Shown here in pieces: positions 1-8,433 of a stretch of DNA of 64,000 nucleotides. A program made the translations under genes and the position numbers. Origin of the DNA: Hymenobacter jeollabukensis (GTDB lineage Bacteria > Bacteroidota > Bacteroidia > Cytophagales > Hymenobacteraceae); contig NZ_VAJM01000022.1 in assembly GCF_005771675.1 (NCBI RefSeq), forward strand, positions 1 to 64,000. The letters run 5' to 3'. The notes under the pieces are model-generated. The model was not told where the DNA came from, did no database searches, and saw only the letters and a program-made list of their open reading frames with translations. The stretch's first letter is position 1, and each line of letters begins with the position of its first letter.

Positions 1-2
1 CC

Positions 3-1226
3 CCGGCGCCGGCCGCCAGCTTCGCCGCCCCGCTGGGCTACCGCCTCTACCGGGCCGAGGGCCAGAACCCGGCCGCCGCGGCCTACACGCTCGTGCGCAC
101 GGCCACCAGCCTGAGCGACACCACCCACACCGACACCAACCTGAACACGCGCGACAAGGCCTACACCTACCGCCTCGAGTTCTTCCGCGCCACGCCTGAA
201 GTCATCGAGCCCGCCGGGCCCGCCAGCTCCGTGCGCCTCACGGCCACGCCCAACCCGGGCGTGGTGCCGACCATCAATGTGGCCTGGACGTACAACGTGC
301 CCTGGAACAACAGCGGCAGCGTGACGCGCGTCTACCGCAAAAACCCGGGCAGCCCTACCTTCACGCTCATCAGCAGCACCGCTGCCGGCACCCGCACCAC
401 GGGCTCGTACCTCGACAACGACCCGGTCCTGCGCCTGAACCAAACCTACTGCTACTACGTGGAAACGGTGGGCCGCTACGACTCGCCGCGCCAGCCGCAG
501 AACCTCGTCAACCGCAGCCAGGAGCTGTGCGTGCTGCTGGCCCCGCGCCCCTGCCGCCCGGTGCTCACGCTGCAGGGCCCCGACTGCGACCGGCTGGCCG
601 AGCTGGCCCGGCAGTTTCCCTCACCCCTGCCCCGCCCGCTCACCTTCACCAATAACCTGAGCTGGACGCTGAGCAACCAGCCCGCCGGCTGCTCGCCCGA
701 CATCGTGGAGTACCGCGTGCTCTATAGCCCCAGCTGCGACAGCACGGCCTTTCAGCAAATCGGCCGCGTGCCCGGCTCCTCCACCACGACCACGTTCACC
801 TTCGCCCACCCCAACCTGACTTCGGCGGCGGGCTGCTACCGCATCCTGGCCGTAGACGGCCAGGGCACTGCGGCGGCGAGCAATATCGTGACCAGCGACA
901 ACTGCCGCATCTTCGTGCTGCCCAACATCTTCTCGCCCAACAACGACCAGCAGAACGACGCCTTTCGCCCGATTTTCGCCAGCCCGGTGAACCAGGTCAA
1001 GGTGAAAATCTTTAACCGCTGGGGCGCCCGCGTGTACGAAGGTACCGCCAGCCAGGACCTGCTGCTGTGGGACGGCGGCGGCACCAGCGCCCCCGACAAC
1101 GGTGGCCGCGACTCCGGCGCCAAAGCCACGGCCGGTACCTACTACTACCTGGTGGAAGTAGAGTTTGCCGACCAGGCCCGCACCCGCCAGACGTTCAAGG
1201 GCTGGGTGGAAGTCATCAGCCGCTAA
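3..1226 (+). CDS. T9SS type B sorting-domain surface protein (5' partial)
   Basis: The reading frame enters from the left edge, so the true start lies outside; about 407 residues remain. The body is Thr/Ser/Pro-rich with beta-sandwich, fibronectin-III-like stretches and scattered Cys. The last ~95 residues begin VLPNIFSPNNDQQNDAF, continue with IFNRWGARVYE and end with YYYLVEVEFAD and a short FKGWVEVISR tail. This is the gliding-motility-associated C-terminal (CHU_C, type B) domain that directs export by the type IX secretion system. The protein is therefore probably exported across the outer membrane and kept at the surface or released. No catalytic domain is visible in the part present, so its specific function is unknown. 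A strong terminator follows it. Confidence 0.85.
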   Translation, partial: PAPAASFAAPLGYRLYRAEGQNPAAAAYTLVRTATSLSDTTHTDTNLNTRDKAYTYRLEFFRATPEVIEPAGPASSVRLTATPNPGVVPTINVAWTYNVPWNNSGSVTRVYRKNPGSPTFTLISSTAAGTRTTGSYLDNDPVLRLNQTYCYYVETVGRYDSPRQPQNLVNRSQELCVLLAPRPCRPVLTLQGPDCDRLAELARQFPSPLPRPLTFTNNLSWTLSNQPAGCSPDIVEYRVLYSPSCDSTAFQQIGRVPGSSTTTTFTFAHPNLTSAAGCYRILAVDGQGTAAASNIVTSDNCRIFVLPNIFSPNNDQQNDAFRPIFASPVNQVKVKIFNRWGARVYEGTASQDLLLWDGGGTSAPDNGGRDSGAKATAGTYYYLVEVEFADQARTRQTFKGWVEVISR

Positions 1227-1241
1227 GCTTTTAAGTAAGGG

Positions 1242-1278
1242 CCGTCATGTCGAGCTTGTCGAGACATCTCGCGTGCTG
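1242..1278 (+). repeat. Half copy of GTCATGTCGAGC-family intergenic repeat
   Basis: CGTCATGTCGAGCTTGTCGA, then GACATCTCGCGTGCTG, matches the left arm of the ~111-bp elements at 8227 and 26367. No right arm follows; the terminator comes next. It lies just after the stop codon of the T9SS gene, where most copies in this window lie relative to their neighbours. Confidence 0.8.
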
Positions 1279-1301
1279 ACGCCAGAGAATAAATCCAATG
1301 A

Positions 1302-1340
1302 AAAAGCCCGGCCGCATCCAGCGGCCGGGCTTTTCTTTTG
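1302..1340. terminator. Bidirectional rho-independent terminator
   Basis: A 14-bp perfect stem (AAAAGCCCGGCCGC, loop ATCCA, then the complement) is flanked by A-rich and T-rich runs. It separates the plus-strand T9SS gene from the convergent minus-strand DAC-like gene ending at 1409 and can serve both. Confidence 0.85.
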
Positions 1341-1408
1341 GCGGTGCAGCACAGCCGTCGGGTTCTGCGGTCAACCTGACGGCCGCTGCTTCCCGGGCGC
1401 GGGCGGGC

Positions 1409-2536
1409 TCACAGCAGCAGCACGTCGATGCGGTGGGCGTGGACCATATTGTGCTTCGGCGACCAGGCGAAGACTGTGAAGAAGCCGTCCTGCGAGGCCA
1501 CCAGGGCCAGGGCGTCGCGCTGGTCGTGCACGAACTGGGCGGCGGCCAGGTGACGGGTGCCGCCGTTCTGGGCCGGGTGCAGGCGGCGGGCGGTGCTGCC
1601 CACCACCGGCTCGGTTATCATCATTTCCTCCACGGCCGTGCTGCCCTTGGCCCGCGCCACCTTCGCCCCGAAGGCCAGCAGGTGGTAATCCTGGGTGATG
1701 ACGGTGGCCCCGTCGACGGAGGTGAAGCCGCCCACGATGCCAATGGCGCGGCGCAGGTCGCGGGGCCAGTCGGGGTCGTCGTGGCGCTGGGCCAGCACCT
1801 GGGCAATGCCCTCGTAGGCGGGCGTGACGGGGTACGACATGGGCTGCACGATGGACGCCTGCCACTGCTCGGCGGCCGCGGGCACCACCAGCACCAGCCC
1901 GCCCCGGCCGTGGGCGCGCATGGTGGCGGCCAGCTCCACCAGCACCTCGTCGGCCTCGTGGCCGGGCAGGCCGCTGCCGGGCAGAAAGCGGCGCAGGGCC
2001 TGGCAGTCGGCCACGCCGTGGTTTTCGGCGTCGACCACCTGCAACTGGTCACCGCGCAGGATGGCCACGTTCACGAATTTGCCGAAGCCGTCGACGCGCG
2101 GGTGCTTCACCACCAGCAGGCCCGGCTCGATGACTTCGAGCACGAAGCACAGCGGCGGCAGCTCCGTCACGGTGCCCCACACGTGCAGCCCGCCCTCGTC
2201 GGCCCACACGCCTAGGTGAATGCCGGGCTGCTCCACGGCCGGGGCCAGCTTGATGAGGTTTTGCGGGGTGAGGCGCTTGTGCTGCCCAAACACCAGCGGC
2301 TGCGGCGCCCTTTCGGGCGGTAGCAGGGCCAGGGTGATTTTGGGCGGATGCCCCTCTTCGCGCCGCAGGCTGGCCCAGAACGTGACGTCGATCAGCGCCT
2401 CAATCACCGAGGCTTCGGGCGGGGCGGCCAGCTGCACCCGCTGCGAGGCGGTGGCCAGCAAGCGGTGGTCGGCGAAATGCTGCGCGATGGTGGGCGCCGC
2501 CATGCGGGCGGCTAGGTAGGTAGGTTCGGAAAGCAT
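1409..2536 (-). CDS. DAC-fold (DisA_N-like) protein, DACNV-type predicted sensor
   Basis: About 375 residues from MLSEPTYLAARMAAPTI. An upstream in-frame ATG at 2716 exists, but the added 60 residues are Arg/Pro-rich and not protein-like. The C-terminal third carries a diadenylate-cyclase-like core: DGATVITQDYHLLAFGA, then GTRHLAAAQFVHDQ and a VASQDGFFTVF strand. The DGA motif and the first two residues of the RHR motif are kept, but the third (Arg) is Leu, so cyclase activity is doubtful. In comparative genomics, DAC domains of this layout with a novel N-terminal domain (DACNV) have been proposed as nucleotide sensors. The gene lies 196 bp downstream of the histidine kinase on the same strand. 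A second, different DAC protein is at 34760. Family assignment is from recall of motifs, not a search. Confidence 0.7.
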   Translation of the reverse strand: MLSEPTYLAARMAAPTIAQHFADHRLLATASQRVQLAAPPEASVIEALIDVTFWASLRREEGHPPKITLALLPPERAPQPLVFGQHKRLTPQNLIKLAPAVEQPGIHLGVWADEGGLHVWGTVTELPPLCFVLEVIEPGLLVVKHPRVDGFGKFVNVAILRGDQLQVVDAENHGVADCQALRRFLPGSGLPGHEADEVLVELAATMRAHGRGGLVLVVPAAAEQWQASIVQPMSYPVTPAYEGIAQVLAQRHDDPDWPRDLRRAIGIVGGFTSVDGATVITQDYHLLAFGAKVARAKGSTAVEEMMITEPVVGSTARRLHPAQNGGTRHLAAAQFVHDQRDALALVASQDGFFTVFAWSPKHNMVHAHRIDVLLL

Positions 2537-2732
2537 GGCGGGGACGGGGGCGACTTGGAGCACGGGGCGCAACCTACGACGAGCAGGCGAAATAGTGACG
2601 GATGGGTGGAATGCCACATCAACCGGCGTTAGCCCCGACTGTTTGGCCCGCGTCCGGGCAGGCTGGCGCCGACGCGCTGGGCACCGCGCCCTGCCCGGTT
2701 CCATCGGTGAAACCACCCGCTGCCCGGCCCGC

Positions 2733-4073
2733 TTACCCGGGACCCAGCGTGAGCGTAAAGACCGAGCCCACGCCCGGGGCGGAGCGCAGCTGAATCGTGC
2801 CCTTGTGCAGCAGCATAATCTGCTTGCACAAACTCAGGCCAATGCCGCTGCCGTTCTTCTTGGTGGTGAAAAACGGCACGAACACCTGCTCCTGGGTTTC
2901 GGCGTCCATACCCGCGCCATTATCGGCCACGCTGAGCACGATGCGGCCCGCTTCGGCGGCGGCGCCGGTGAGCGTGATGCGCGGCCCCGGCCGGCCCACC
3001 AGCGCGTCGATGGCGTTGATAACCAGATTGATCAGCACCTGTTCCAGCAGTACGCGGTCGGCCGGCAGGCGCAGCTGCGGGTCGGGCAGCACCACGTCCA
3101 GCACGATGCCGCGCTCCTGCAGCCGGGGCTGCAGCAGGTGGTGCACGGCCTCGAACAACTCGTACACCGGCAGCAGCTGGCGGTTGGGCACGCTGATTTT
3201 GCTCAGGCTGCGGTAGGTGGTCGAGAACTGCAGCAGCCCGTCGCTGCGGCGCTTGATGGTTTCGATGCCCAGCTCCAGGTCCTCGCGCAACTCCGGGTCG
3301 GCGGGGTCGGCGGCGTGCAGGCGCTGCTGCAGGGTGGCGGCCAGCGAGGCAATGGGCGCCACCGAGTTCATGATTTCGTGGGTGAGCACGCGCAGCAGCT
3401 TTTGCCAGGCGTCGGCCTCGGTTTCGTCGAGGGTTTCGCCCACGTTCTGCACGGCCACCAGCTTGTACTGCCGGCCCTCGGTCTGGAACACGCTGGCGGC
3501 CAGCAGCAGGCGCACGGTAGCGTTGCCCACGGCCACCGTTACCAGCTGGGGCGGACCGGGGCGCAGCTCCGTTAGCTGCGCCGTCAGCGCCGGGTAGCGC
3601 CGGGCCAGGCCACTGAGGTTCTTGAGGTGAGGCAGGCGCAGCATTTCCTTCAGGGCGTCGTTCAGCCACCACACCGCGCCGGTGGCTGGCTCGAAGGACA
3701 GGATGCCGGTCTGAATCAGCTCCAGAATGCTCTGCAAGTGCTGCTGCTGCATTTCTTTTTCCCGACTGATGCTGCGGAAAGCGGCGTTGATTTCCTGGAA
3801 GCTGGCGTGCAGCGCCCGCAGCTCAGGCCGCCCGCCGCGCCGCCCGTACTGGCGCGAAAAGTCGCGGTAGCGCACGGCTTCGGTGAAGTCGGTCAGCTCC
3901 TGCTGCAGCCGGGCGTGGCCGCGGTACAGGTCGACAGCGGCCAGCAGCGCCGGCAGCAGGGCCAGCAGCGCCCAGGTGCCGCGCCCCTGCAGCTGCAGCC
4001 AGGCGGCCGCGCCCAGGGCCGCGGCCAGCAGCAGCACGGCGGCGGCCAGGCGCAGGCGGTAATTAGAGCGCAT
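2733..4073 (-). CDS. NtrY-like sensor histidine kinase
   Basis: 446 residues. Two hydrophobic helices at the N-terminus (about 7-25 and 33-50) leave almost no periplasmic loop, so the signal is probably sensed in the membrane or cytoplasm. A PAS-like segment (about 105-210) follows, then the HisKA box LLRVLTHEIMNSVAPI with His232, the N box (NLVINAIDAL), G1 (DNGAGM), F box (FVPFFTTK) and G2 (GSGIGLSLC). The start codon overlaps the response-regulator stop by 11 bp (AACAAACATGCGCTCTAA), so the pair is translationally coupled. It should phosphorylate Asp56 of the NtrC-type regulator just upstream in the operon. The divergent exporter genes are the likely output. Confidence 0.9.
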   Translation of the reverse strand: MRSNYRLRLAAAVLLLAAALGAAAWLQLQGRGTWALLALLPALLAAVDLYRGHARLQQELTDFTEAVRYRDFSRQYGRRGGRPELRALHASFQEINAAFRSISREKEMQQQHLQSILELIQTGILSFEPATGAVWWLNDALKEMLRLPHLKNLSGLARRYPALTAQLTELRPGPPQLVTVAVGNATVRLLLAASVFQTEGRQYKLVAVQNVGETLDETEADAWQKLLRVLTHEIMNSVAPIASLAATLQQRLHAADPADPELREDLELGIETIKRRSDGLLQFSTTYRSLSKISVPNRQLLPVYELFEAVHHLLQPRLQERGIVLDVVLPDPQLRLPADRVLLEQVLINLVINAIDALVGRPGPRITLTGAAAEAGRIVLSVADNGAGMDAETQEQVFVPFFTTKKNGSGIGLSLCKQIMLLHKGTIQLRSAPGVGSVFTLTLGPG

Positions 4074-5412
4074 GTTTGTTGAGGCGGCGGTAGAGGGCCG
4101 TGCGCGTCAGGCCCAGCTCCTGGGCCGCCCGGGTGATATTGCCGCCGTGCTTTTCGATAACGCGCAGAATGGCGTTGCGCTCCACGGCGCTGAGTGTGAG
4201 GTTGTCAGCGGTTTCCTGGGCGGCCGGAGCTGGTTCCAGCTGCGAAAAATGCAGGTCGTCGGGCTGCAGCTCGGGCGCGTCGGCCATGATGACAGCCCGC
4301 TCGATGGTGTACTGCAGCTCGCGCACGTTGCCGGGCCAGGCATACTGCTCCAGCTTGCGCAGGGCCGCCGGGCTGAGGCTGGGCGCGGGGCGGTGGTATT
4401 TGGCCGCGTACTGGGCCGCGAAGTGCCGGGCCAGCGCGGCAATGTCGGCCGGGCGCTGCCGCAGCGGGGGCACCAGCAGCTCCACGGTGTTGATGCGGTA
4501 GAGCAGGTCTTTGCGGAAGCGCCGCTCATCGGCCAGCTCGCTCAGGGGCACGTTGGTGGCGCAGATCAGGCGGATGTCCACCGGAATGGGCTGATTGGAG
4601 CCCAGGCGCGTGACCTGCCGGTTTTGCAGCACGGTGAGCAGCTTGGCCTGCTGGGCCAGGCCCAGGTTGCCGATTTCGTCCAGGAACAGGGTGCCGCCGT
4701 TGGCGGCTTCGAAGCGGCCGGCGCGGTCTTCGCGGGCATCGGTGAAGGCGCCTTTCTTGTGCCCAAACAGCTCCGACTCAAACAACGAGGGCGTCAGCGC
4801 CCCAGCGTCCACTTTCACGAAGGGCCCGCCGGCGCGCTGCGAGGCCCGGTGCACGGCCTGGGCCACCAGGTCCTTGCCGGTGCCGTTTTCACCCAGGATG
4901 AGCACGTTGGCATCGGTGGGCGCTACCTTTTCGATGGTGCGAAAAATCTGCTGCAGGGCCGGGGCCGAGCCCAGCAAGTCGGGTACGCCCGCCGCGGCGT
5001 GGGCGGGCGCCGCGGGCGCGGCCCCGGCGGGGCGCAGCGCGTCCTGGATAGTCGTGAGCAGCTTGTCGTTGTGCCAGGGCTTCACCACGAAGTCAGCGGC
5101 GCCTTCCTTGAGGGCGCGCACGGCCAGCTCGATGTCGGCGTAGGCCGTTATCATGATGACGGCCGCCGCCGAGCCCAGCTCCTTGATGCGCTTCAGCCAG
5201 AAAAACCCCTCGTTGCCGGTATTGACGGCGCTGTGGTAGTTCATGTCCAGCAGAATCACGTCGAACGAGCGGGCCGCGAGCAGACTTGGTAAGGCTTCGG
5301 GGCGGCGCTCCACCGTCACCTCGCGCACCTGGGTTTTGAGCAGCAGGCGCACCGCCGTCAGGATGTCGGGGTCGTCGTCGAGAACGAGTACGGAGGCGGA
5401 GCGCAGGTTCAT
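4063..5412 (-). CDS. NtrC-family sigma54-dependent response regulator
   Basis: About 449 residues starting MNLRSASVLVLDDD; the longer in-frame start at 5484 would add a low-complexity extension that runs through a repeat. Domain order is receiver (acidic pocket D12-D14, phospho-acceptor D56), AAA+ sigma54 activator (Walker A GENGTGKD, Walker B GTLFLDEIGNL, sigma54-contact loop GAFTDA in place of the common GAFTGA, Arg finger region FRKDLLYRI), and a Fis-type HTH (GNITRAAQELGLTRTALYRR). It activates RNA polymerase with sigma54 from upstream sites. A sigma54-like promoter and tandem 22-bp repeats lie in the divergent spacer next to it, which points to the exporter operon as target. Confidence 0.92.
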   Translation of the reverse strand: MNLRSASVLVLDDDPDILTAVRLLLKTQVREVTVERRPEALPSLLAARSFDVILLDMNYHSAVNTGNEGFFWLKRIKELGSAAAVIMITAYADIELAVRALKEGAADFVVKPWHNDKLLTTIQDALRPAGAAPAAPAHAAAGVPDLLGSAPALQQIFRTIEKVAPTDANVLILGENGTGKDLVAQAVHRASQRAGGPFVKVDAGALTPSLFESELFGHKKGAFTDAREDRAGRFEAANGGTLFLDEIGNLGLAQQAKLLTVLQNRQVTRLGSNQPIPVDIRLICATNVPLSELADERRFRKDLLYRINTVELLVPPLRQRPADIAALARHFAAQYAAKYHRPAPSLSPAALRKLEQYAWPGNVRELQYTIERAVIMADAPELQPDDLHFSQLEPAPAAQETADNLTLSAVERNAILRVIEKHGGNITRAAQELGLTRTALYRRLNKHAL

Positions 5413-5763
5413 AGCTGGGGCCTCACCCCCGGTCCCGCTCCGAAAGAGAGGGGAACCGGGCGGCGCGGATGTATTGAGGTGCAAGTAATTACGACACCGC
5501 TCAGCCCTTGCCAGTCACGCACTTACAGTCAGGTAAGCTTGGACCAGCCACATCAGGCTGCCTAAAGACGGCATGCAGACCAGTCCGGCGCCGCTTCGTT
5601 GCTGTCGTCAGGCGCCCCCTCTCTTTTGGAACGGGGGCCGTGCCCCGTGGGGGTCCCGTGAGGCCCAACAAAGCACGGCAATTTTCCAAGGCAAAATCAA
5701 GCCCGGCCAGTGCGACGCTTGGCCAGCTCCGGCCACCGACTTCGTGCGCCGTCCGGCCTACTG
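5413..5763. other. Divergent spacer with a CCTCACCCCC-type repeat
   Basis: This part of the spacer between the regulator and the exporter has no convincing gene: the short ORFs lack coding bias. Positions 5421-5460 (CCTCACCCCC, then GAGAGGGG) resemble the repeat at 21009-21047. The promoter-proximal sites are annotated separately. Confidence 0.5.
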
Positions 5764-5807
5764 TATCAGCACCGCACACTGATTGTATCAAAACCGAACA
5801 CTGTTCA
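5764..5807 (+). promoter_or_regulatory. Tandem 22-bp direct repeats, candidate activator binding sites
   Basis: TATCAGCACCGCACACTGAT (5764) is repeated as TATCAAAACCGAACACTGTT (5786), exactly 22 bp on, which places both copies on the same helical face. The second contains the palindrome GAACACTGTTC. They sit about 50-90 bp upstream of the sigma54-like promoter and next to an NtrC-type regulator gene, as expected for enhancer sites. Confidence 0.6.
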
Positions 5808-5850
5808 GAAACGACTATTTAGCAACGCTTTGAAAACAAGCGTTTTGCAT

Positions 5851-5872
5851 TTTCGGCACGACCCTGGCTGCG
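5851..5872 (+). promoter_or_regulatory. Candidate sigma54 promoter (-24/-12) of the exporter operon
   Basis: TTTCGGCACGACCCTGGCTG has the invariant GG (5855-5856) and GC (5867-5868) separated by 10 nt. Compared with the consensus TTGGCACG-N4-TTGCT, there is one mismatch in each half. The GTG start of the adaptor gene is about 50 nt beyond the predicted start site. Confidence 0.5.
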
Positions 5873-5928
5873 GATGAAGGGAAACCGGCTGAAAATTTTT
5901 CGGCCCGACGCAAAAAAACTCTGTCGCC

Positions 5929-7182
5929 GTGGACCGCGCTATTACCCCCAAAAAATGGACAACCCGCAAAGTGCTGCTGATGGGCGGCCTGCCCCTCGTG
6001 GGGCTGCTGGCCGTGGGCGGCTATTACTACGGCGCCGGCCCCAGCCAGCTGAACGTGGACCCGGCGCGGCTGACGGTGAGCGAGGTACGGCAGGGTAGCT
6101 TCCAGGAGTTTATTCCCGTCAGTGGGGTGGTGCTGCCCGAAACCACCATCTACCTCGACGCGCTGGAAGGCGGCCGGGTGGAGGAAAAATACGTGGAGGA
6201 CGGCGCCCTGATGAAGAAGGGCCAGCCCCTGCTGCGCCTCTCCAACGCCGATTTGGAGCTGAGCCTGGTCAACCAGGAAACGGCCGTGCTGAATTTGTTC
6301 ACCCAGATGCAGATGTCGCGCAACGCGGCCCAGCAGAACACCAACGCCCGCCTCAACCAGCTGGCCGACGCCGACAACGCCTACCAGGAAGCCGAGCGGG
6401 TGTTTAAGCTGCAAAAGACCCTGTACGAGCAGAAAGTCATTGCCCTGCAGGACTTCCGGCAGGCCGAAAACGCCTACCACTACCAGACGCGCCGCCGCCG
6501 CCTGAGCCGCACCATGCTCCACCAGGATTCCTCGGCCACCCGCCAGGAAACCACCCAGGCCGCCCGCTCCTACGTCCGTATGCAGAACGCGCTGACCCTG
6601 ATGCGCCGCAAAGTGGGTGACCTGATCGTGCGCGCCCCCATCGACGGGCAGCTGACCTCGCTCGACGCCGAAATCGGCCAGAACGTCAACAAGGGCGCCC
6701 GCCTGGGCCAGCTCGACGCGGTGACGGGCCACAAGGTGCGCGCCGACATCGACGAGCACTACATCACGCGCATCTTCCCCGGCCTGCGCGGCACCTGCAC
6801 CGTGGCCGGCCGGCCGTATGCGCTGCAGATTCGCAAAGTGTACACCCAGGTGGCGCAGGGCCGCTTTCAGGTCGATATGGTCTTTCCCGAAGCCGTGCCC
6901 AAGGCCATTCGCCGCGGGCAGACGCTGCAGATTCGCCTCACCCTGGGCGACGAAACCCGCGCCCTGCTGCTGGCCAAGGGCGGCTTCTACCAGCAAACCG
7001 GCGGGGCCTGGGTGTATAAGCTCACTCCCGACGGCCGCCGCGCTTACCGCGCCGACGTGCGCCTGGGCCGCCAAAACCCCGATTACTACGAAGTGCTCGG
7101 CGGCCTGCAGCCCGGCGACCGGGTCATCACCTCCGGCTACGACACCTACGGCACCATGCAGGAGCTGGTGCTCGGGCAGTAA
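5929..7182 (+). CDS. MacA/HlyD-type periplasmic adaptor of ABC exporter
   Basis: 417 residues with a GTG start. A single N-terminal membrane helix (about 17-36, LMGGLPLVGLLAVGGYYY) anchors a periplasmic membrane-fusion protein. The lipoyl/barrel-sandwich halves are at about 60-110 (GGRVEEKYVEDGALMKKG) and 235-260 (DLIVRAPIDGQLTS), separated by a coiled-coil hairpin rich in Gln/Ala/Arg. A beta-barrel and a membrane-proximal domain follow (GDRVITSGYDTYG). Such adaptors couple an inner-membrane MacB-like transporter to an outer-membrane channel; no TolC-like gene is in the window. It is the first gene of adaptor-ATPase-permease on the plus strand, behind the sigma54-like promoter. Substrate unknown. 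Confidence 0.88.
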   Translation: MDRAITPKKWTTRKVLLMGGLPLVGLLAVGGYYYGAGPSQLNVDPARLTVSEVRQGSFQEFIPVSGVVLPETTIYLDALEGGRVEEKYVEDGALMKKGQPLLRLSNADLELSLVNQETAVLNLFTQMQMSRNAAQQNTNARLNQLADADNAYQEAERVFKLQKTLYEQKVIALQDFRQAENAYHYQTRRRRLSRTMLHQDSSATRQETTQAARSYVRMQNALTLMRRKVGDLIVRAPIDGQLTSLDAEIGQNVNKGARLGQLDAVTGHKVRADIDEHYITRIFPGLRGTCTVAGRPYALQIRKVYTQVAQGRFQVDMVFPEAVPKAIRRGQTLQIRLTLGDETRALLLAKGGFYQQTGGAWVYKLTPDGRRAYRADVRLGRQNPDYYEVLGGLQPGDRVITSGYDTYGTMQELVLGQ

Positions 7183-7196
7183 TGGTAAAGTAAGAA

Positions 7197-7364
7197 CGTC
7201 ATCCTGAGGCGCAGCCGAAGGACCTTCCTCCCACCTCGCACAAACCAATAATCAATGCGCCGACGCATTACCCCTGTTTTCATCGCCGCTGAAAAGCGCC
7301 AGAACATTGGCATCAGCGACGGTGCAGGGCCTGAGAAAGGTCCTTCGCTTTGCTCAGGATGACG
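7197..7364. repeat. MITE-like element, GTCATCCTGAG family (copy A)
   Basis: 168 bp with inverted ends: CGTCATCCTGAGGCGCAGCC, then GAAGGACCTTCCTC on the left; GGTCCTTCG...GCTCAGGATGACG on the right. The inner blocks CGCACAAACC and GCGACGGTGCAGGG resemble copies B (38112) and C (55655), but this copy is the most diverged. It fills most of the gap between adaptor and ATPase genes. Confidence 0.75.
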
Positions 7365-7527
7365 GCCTGAAATCCAACCCAAAATCCCAGGAACGCGCCG
7401 AAGCGGTGCTGCCTCGCAGTGACGCAGCCCCGAGTTGTGGTGAATGAGTGGTTCCGATCTTACCCGGCGGTGCTGCTTCGACGCCTTCCTCTTTTCTCCT
7501 CTCAACCAGCCCTTGCTCCCTAGTCCG

Positions 7528-8205
7528 ATGATCAAGATTACCAACCTGGAAAAAACCTACCGCACCGAGGACGTGGAAACCACGGTGCTGCACGAGCTGA
7601 ACCTGCAGGTGCAGGAGGGCGAGTTCGTGGCCGTAATGGGCCCCTCGGGCTGCGGCAAGTCGACCCTACTCAACATCCTGGGCTTACTCGACGACCCCGA
7701 CGCGGGCAGCTTTGTCTTCGACGGCAAGGAAACCGTGGGCTACTCCGAGCGGCGCCGGGCCGAGCTGCGCAAGCACGCCATCGGCTTCGTGTTCCAGAGT
7801 TTCAACCTTATCGACGAGCTGACGGTGTACGAAAACGTGGAGCTGCCGCTGGTGTATACCGGCGTACCGGCCGCCGAGCGGAAGCAGCGCGTGGAAGAAG
7901 TGCTCGACAAGATGCGCATCATGCACCGCCGCAACCACTACCCCCAGCAGCTCTCGGGCGGGCAGCAGCAGCGCGTGGCCGTGGCCCGGGCCGTGGTCAA
8001 CCGCCCCCGCCTCATCCTGGCCGACGAACCCACCGGCAACCTCGATTCCTCGAACGGCAACGAGGTGATGGACCTGCTCTCGGAGCTCAACGAGCAGGGC
8101 ACCACCATCATCATGGTCACCCACTCCGAGCACGACGCGCGCTACAGCCACCGCATCGTGCGCATGCTCGACGGGCAGACCGTGACGGAGAACATCCTGA
8201 CGTAG
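7528..8205 (+). CDS. MacB/LolD-type ABC transporter ATP-binding protein
   Basis: 225 residues from [18 protein letters not shown]; the upstream ATG at 7444 would run through non-coding sequence. Walker A is [10 protein letters not shown]-loop [12 protein letters not shown], signature [10 protein letters not shown], Walker [15 protein letters not shown], and H-loop MVTHSEHD. The [15 protein letters not shown] start and the short length are typical of ATPases that serve FtsX-like permeases (MacB, LolD, SalX type). It works with the adaptor upstream and the permease at 8434. A 168-bp and a 112-bp repeat element lie on either side of it. Confidence 0.92.
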   Translation: MIKITNLEKTYRTEDVETTVLHELNLQVQEGEFVAVMGPSGCGKSTLLNILGLLDDPDAGSFVFDGKETVGYSERRRAELRKHAIGFVFQSFNLIDELTVYENVELPLVYTGVPAAERKQRVEEVLDKMRIMHRRNHYPQQLSGGQQQRVAVARAVVNRPRLILADEPTGNLDSSNGNEVMDLLSELNEQGTTIIMVTHSEHDARYSHRIVRMLDGQTVTENILT

Positions 8206-8226
8206 AAGCCAAACAGTCTAAAAGAA

Positions 8227-8338
8227 CGTCATGTCGAGCTTGTCGAGACATCTCGCGTGCCGCTGGCAGACAGTAGCCTCATCGCTCAACACTCAGATTA
8301 CTATCCAGCGAGATGTCTCGGCTTCGCTCGACATGACG
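8227..8338. repeat. MITE-like element, GTCATGTCGAGC family, 112 bp
   Basis: The inverted arms are CGTCATGTCGAGCTTGTCGA and the complement of CGTCATGTCGAGCGAAGCCG, each followed by GACATCTCGC. The interior (GTAGCCTCATCGCTCAAC..ATCCAGCGAGATG) aligns with the 111-bp copy at 26367 at nearly the same length. It lies between the ATPase and permease genes of one operon. Confidence 0.8.
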
Positions 8339-8433
8339 GCCTGATAAGCAACCCCGCCCCTGCCTCGTCCGCGGCTCCGCCCTTCTGAGCCTACCCGAAA
8401 ACAAACTCTTCCGCTCCTTCTCTCCTGCTCGCT

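Noticed and set aside
5501-5791. Small ORFs on both strands in the regulator/exporter spacer
   Set aside because: No GC3 bias, and they overlap the direct repeats and a CCTCACCCCC-type repeat.
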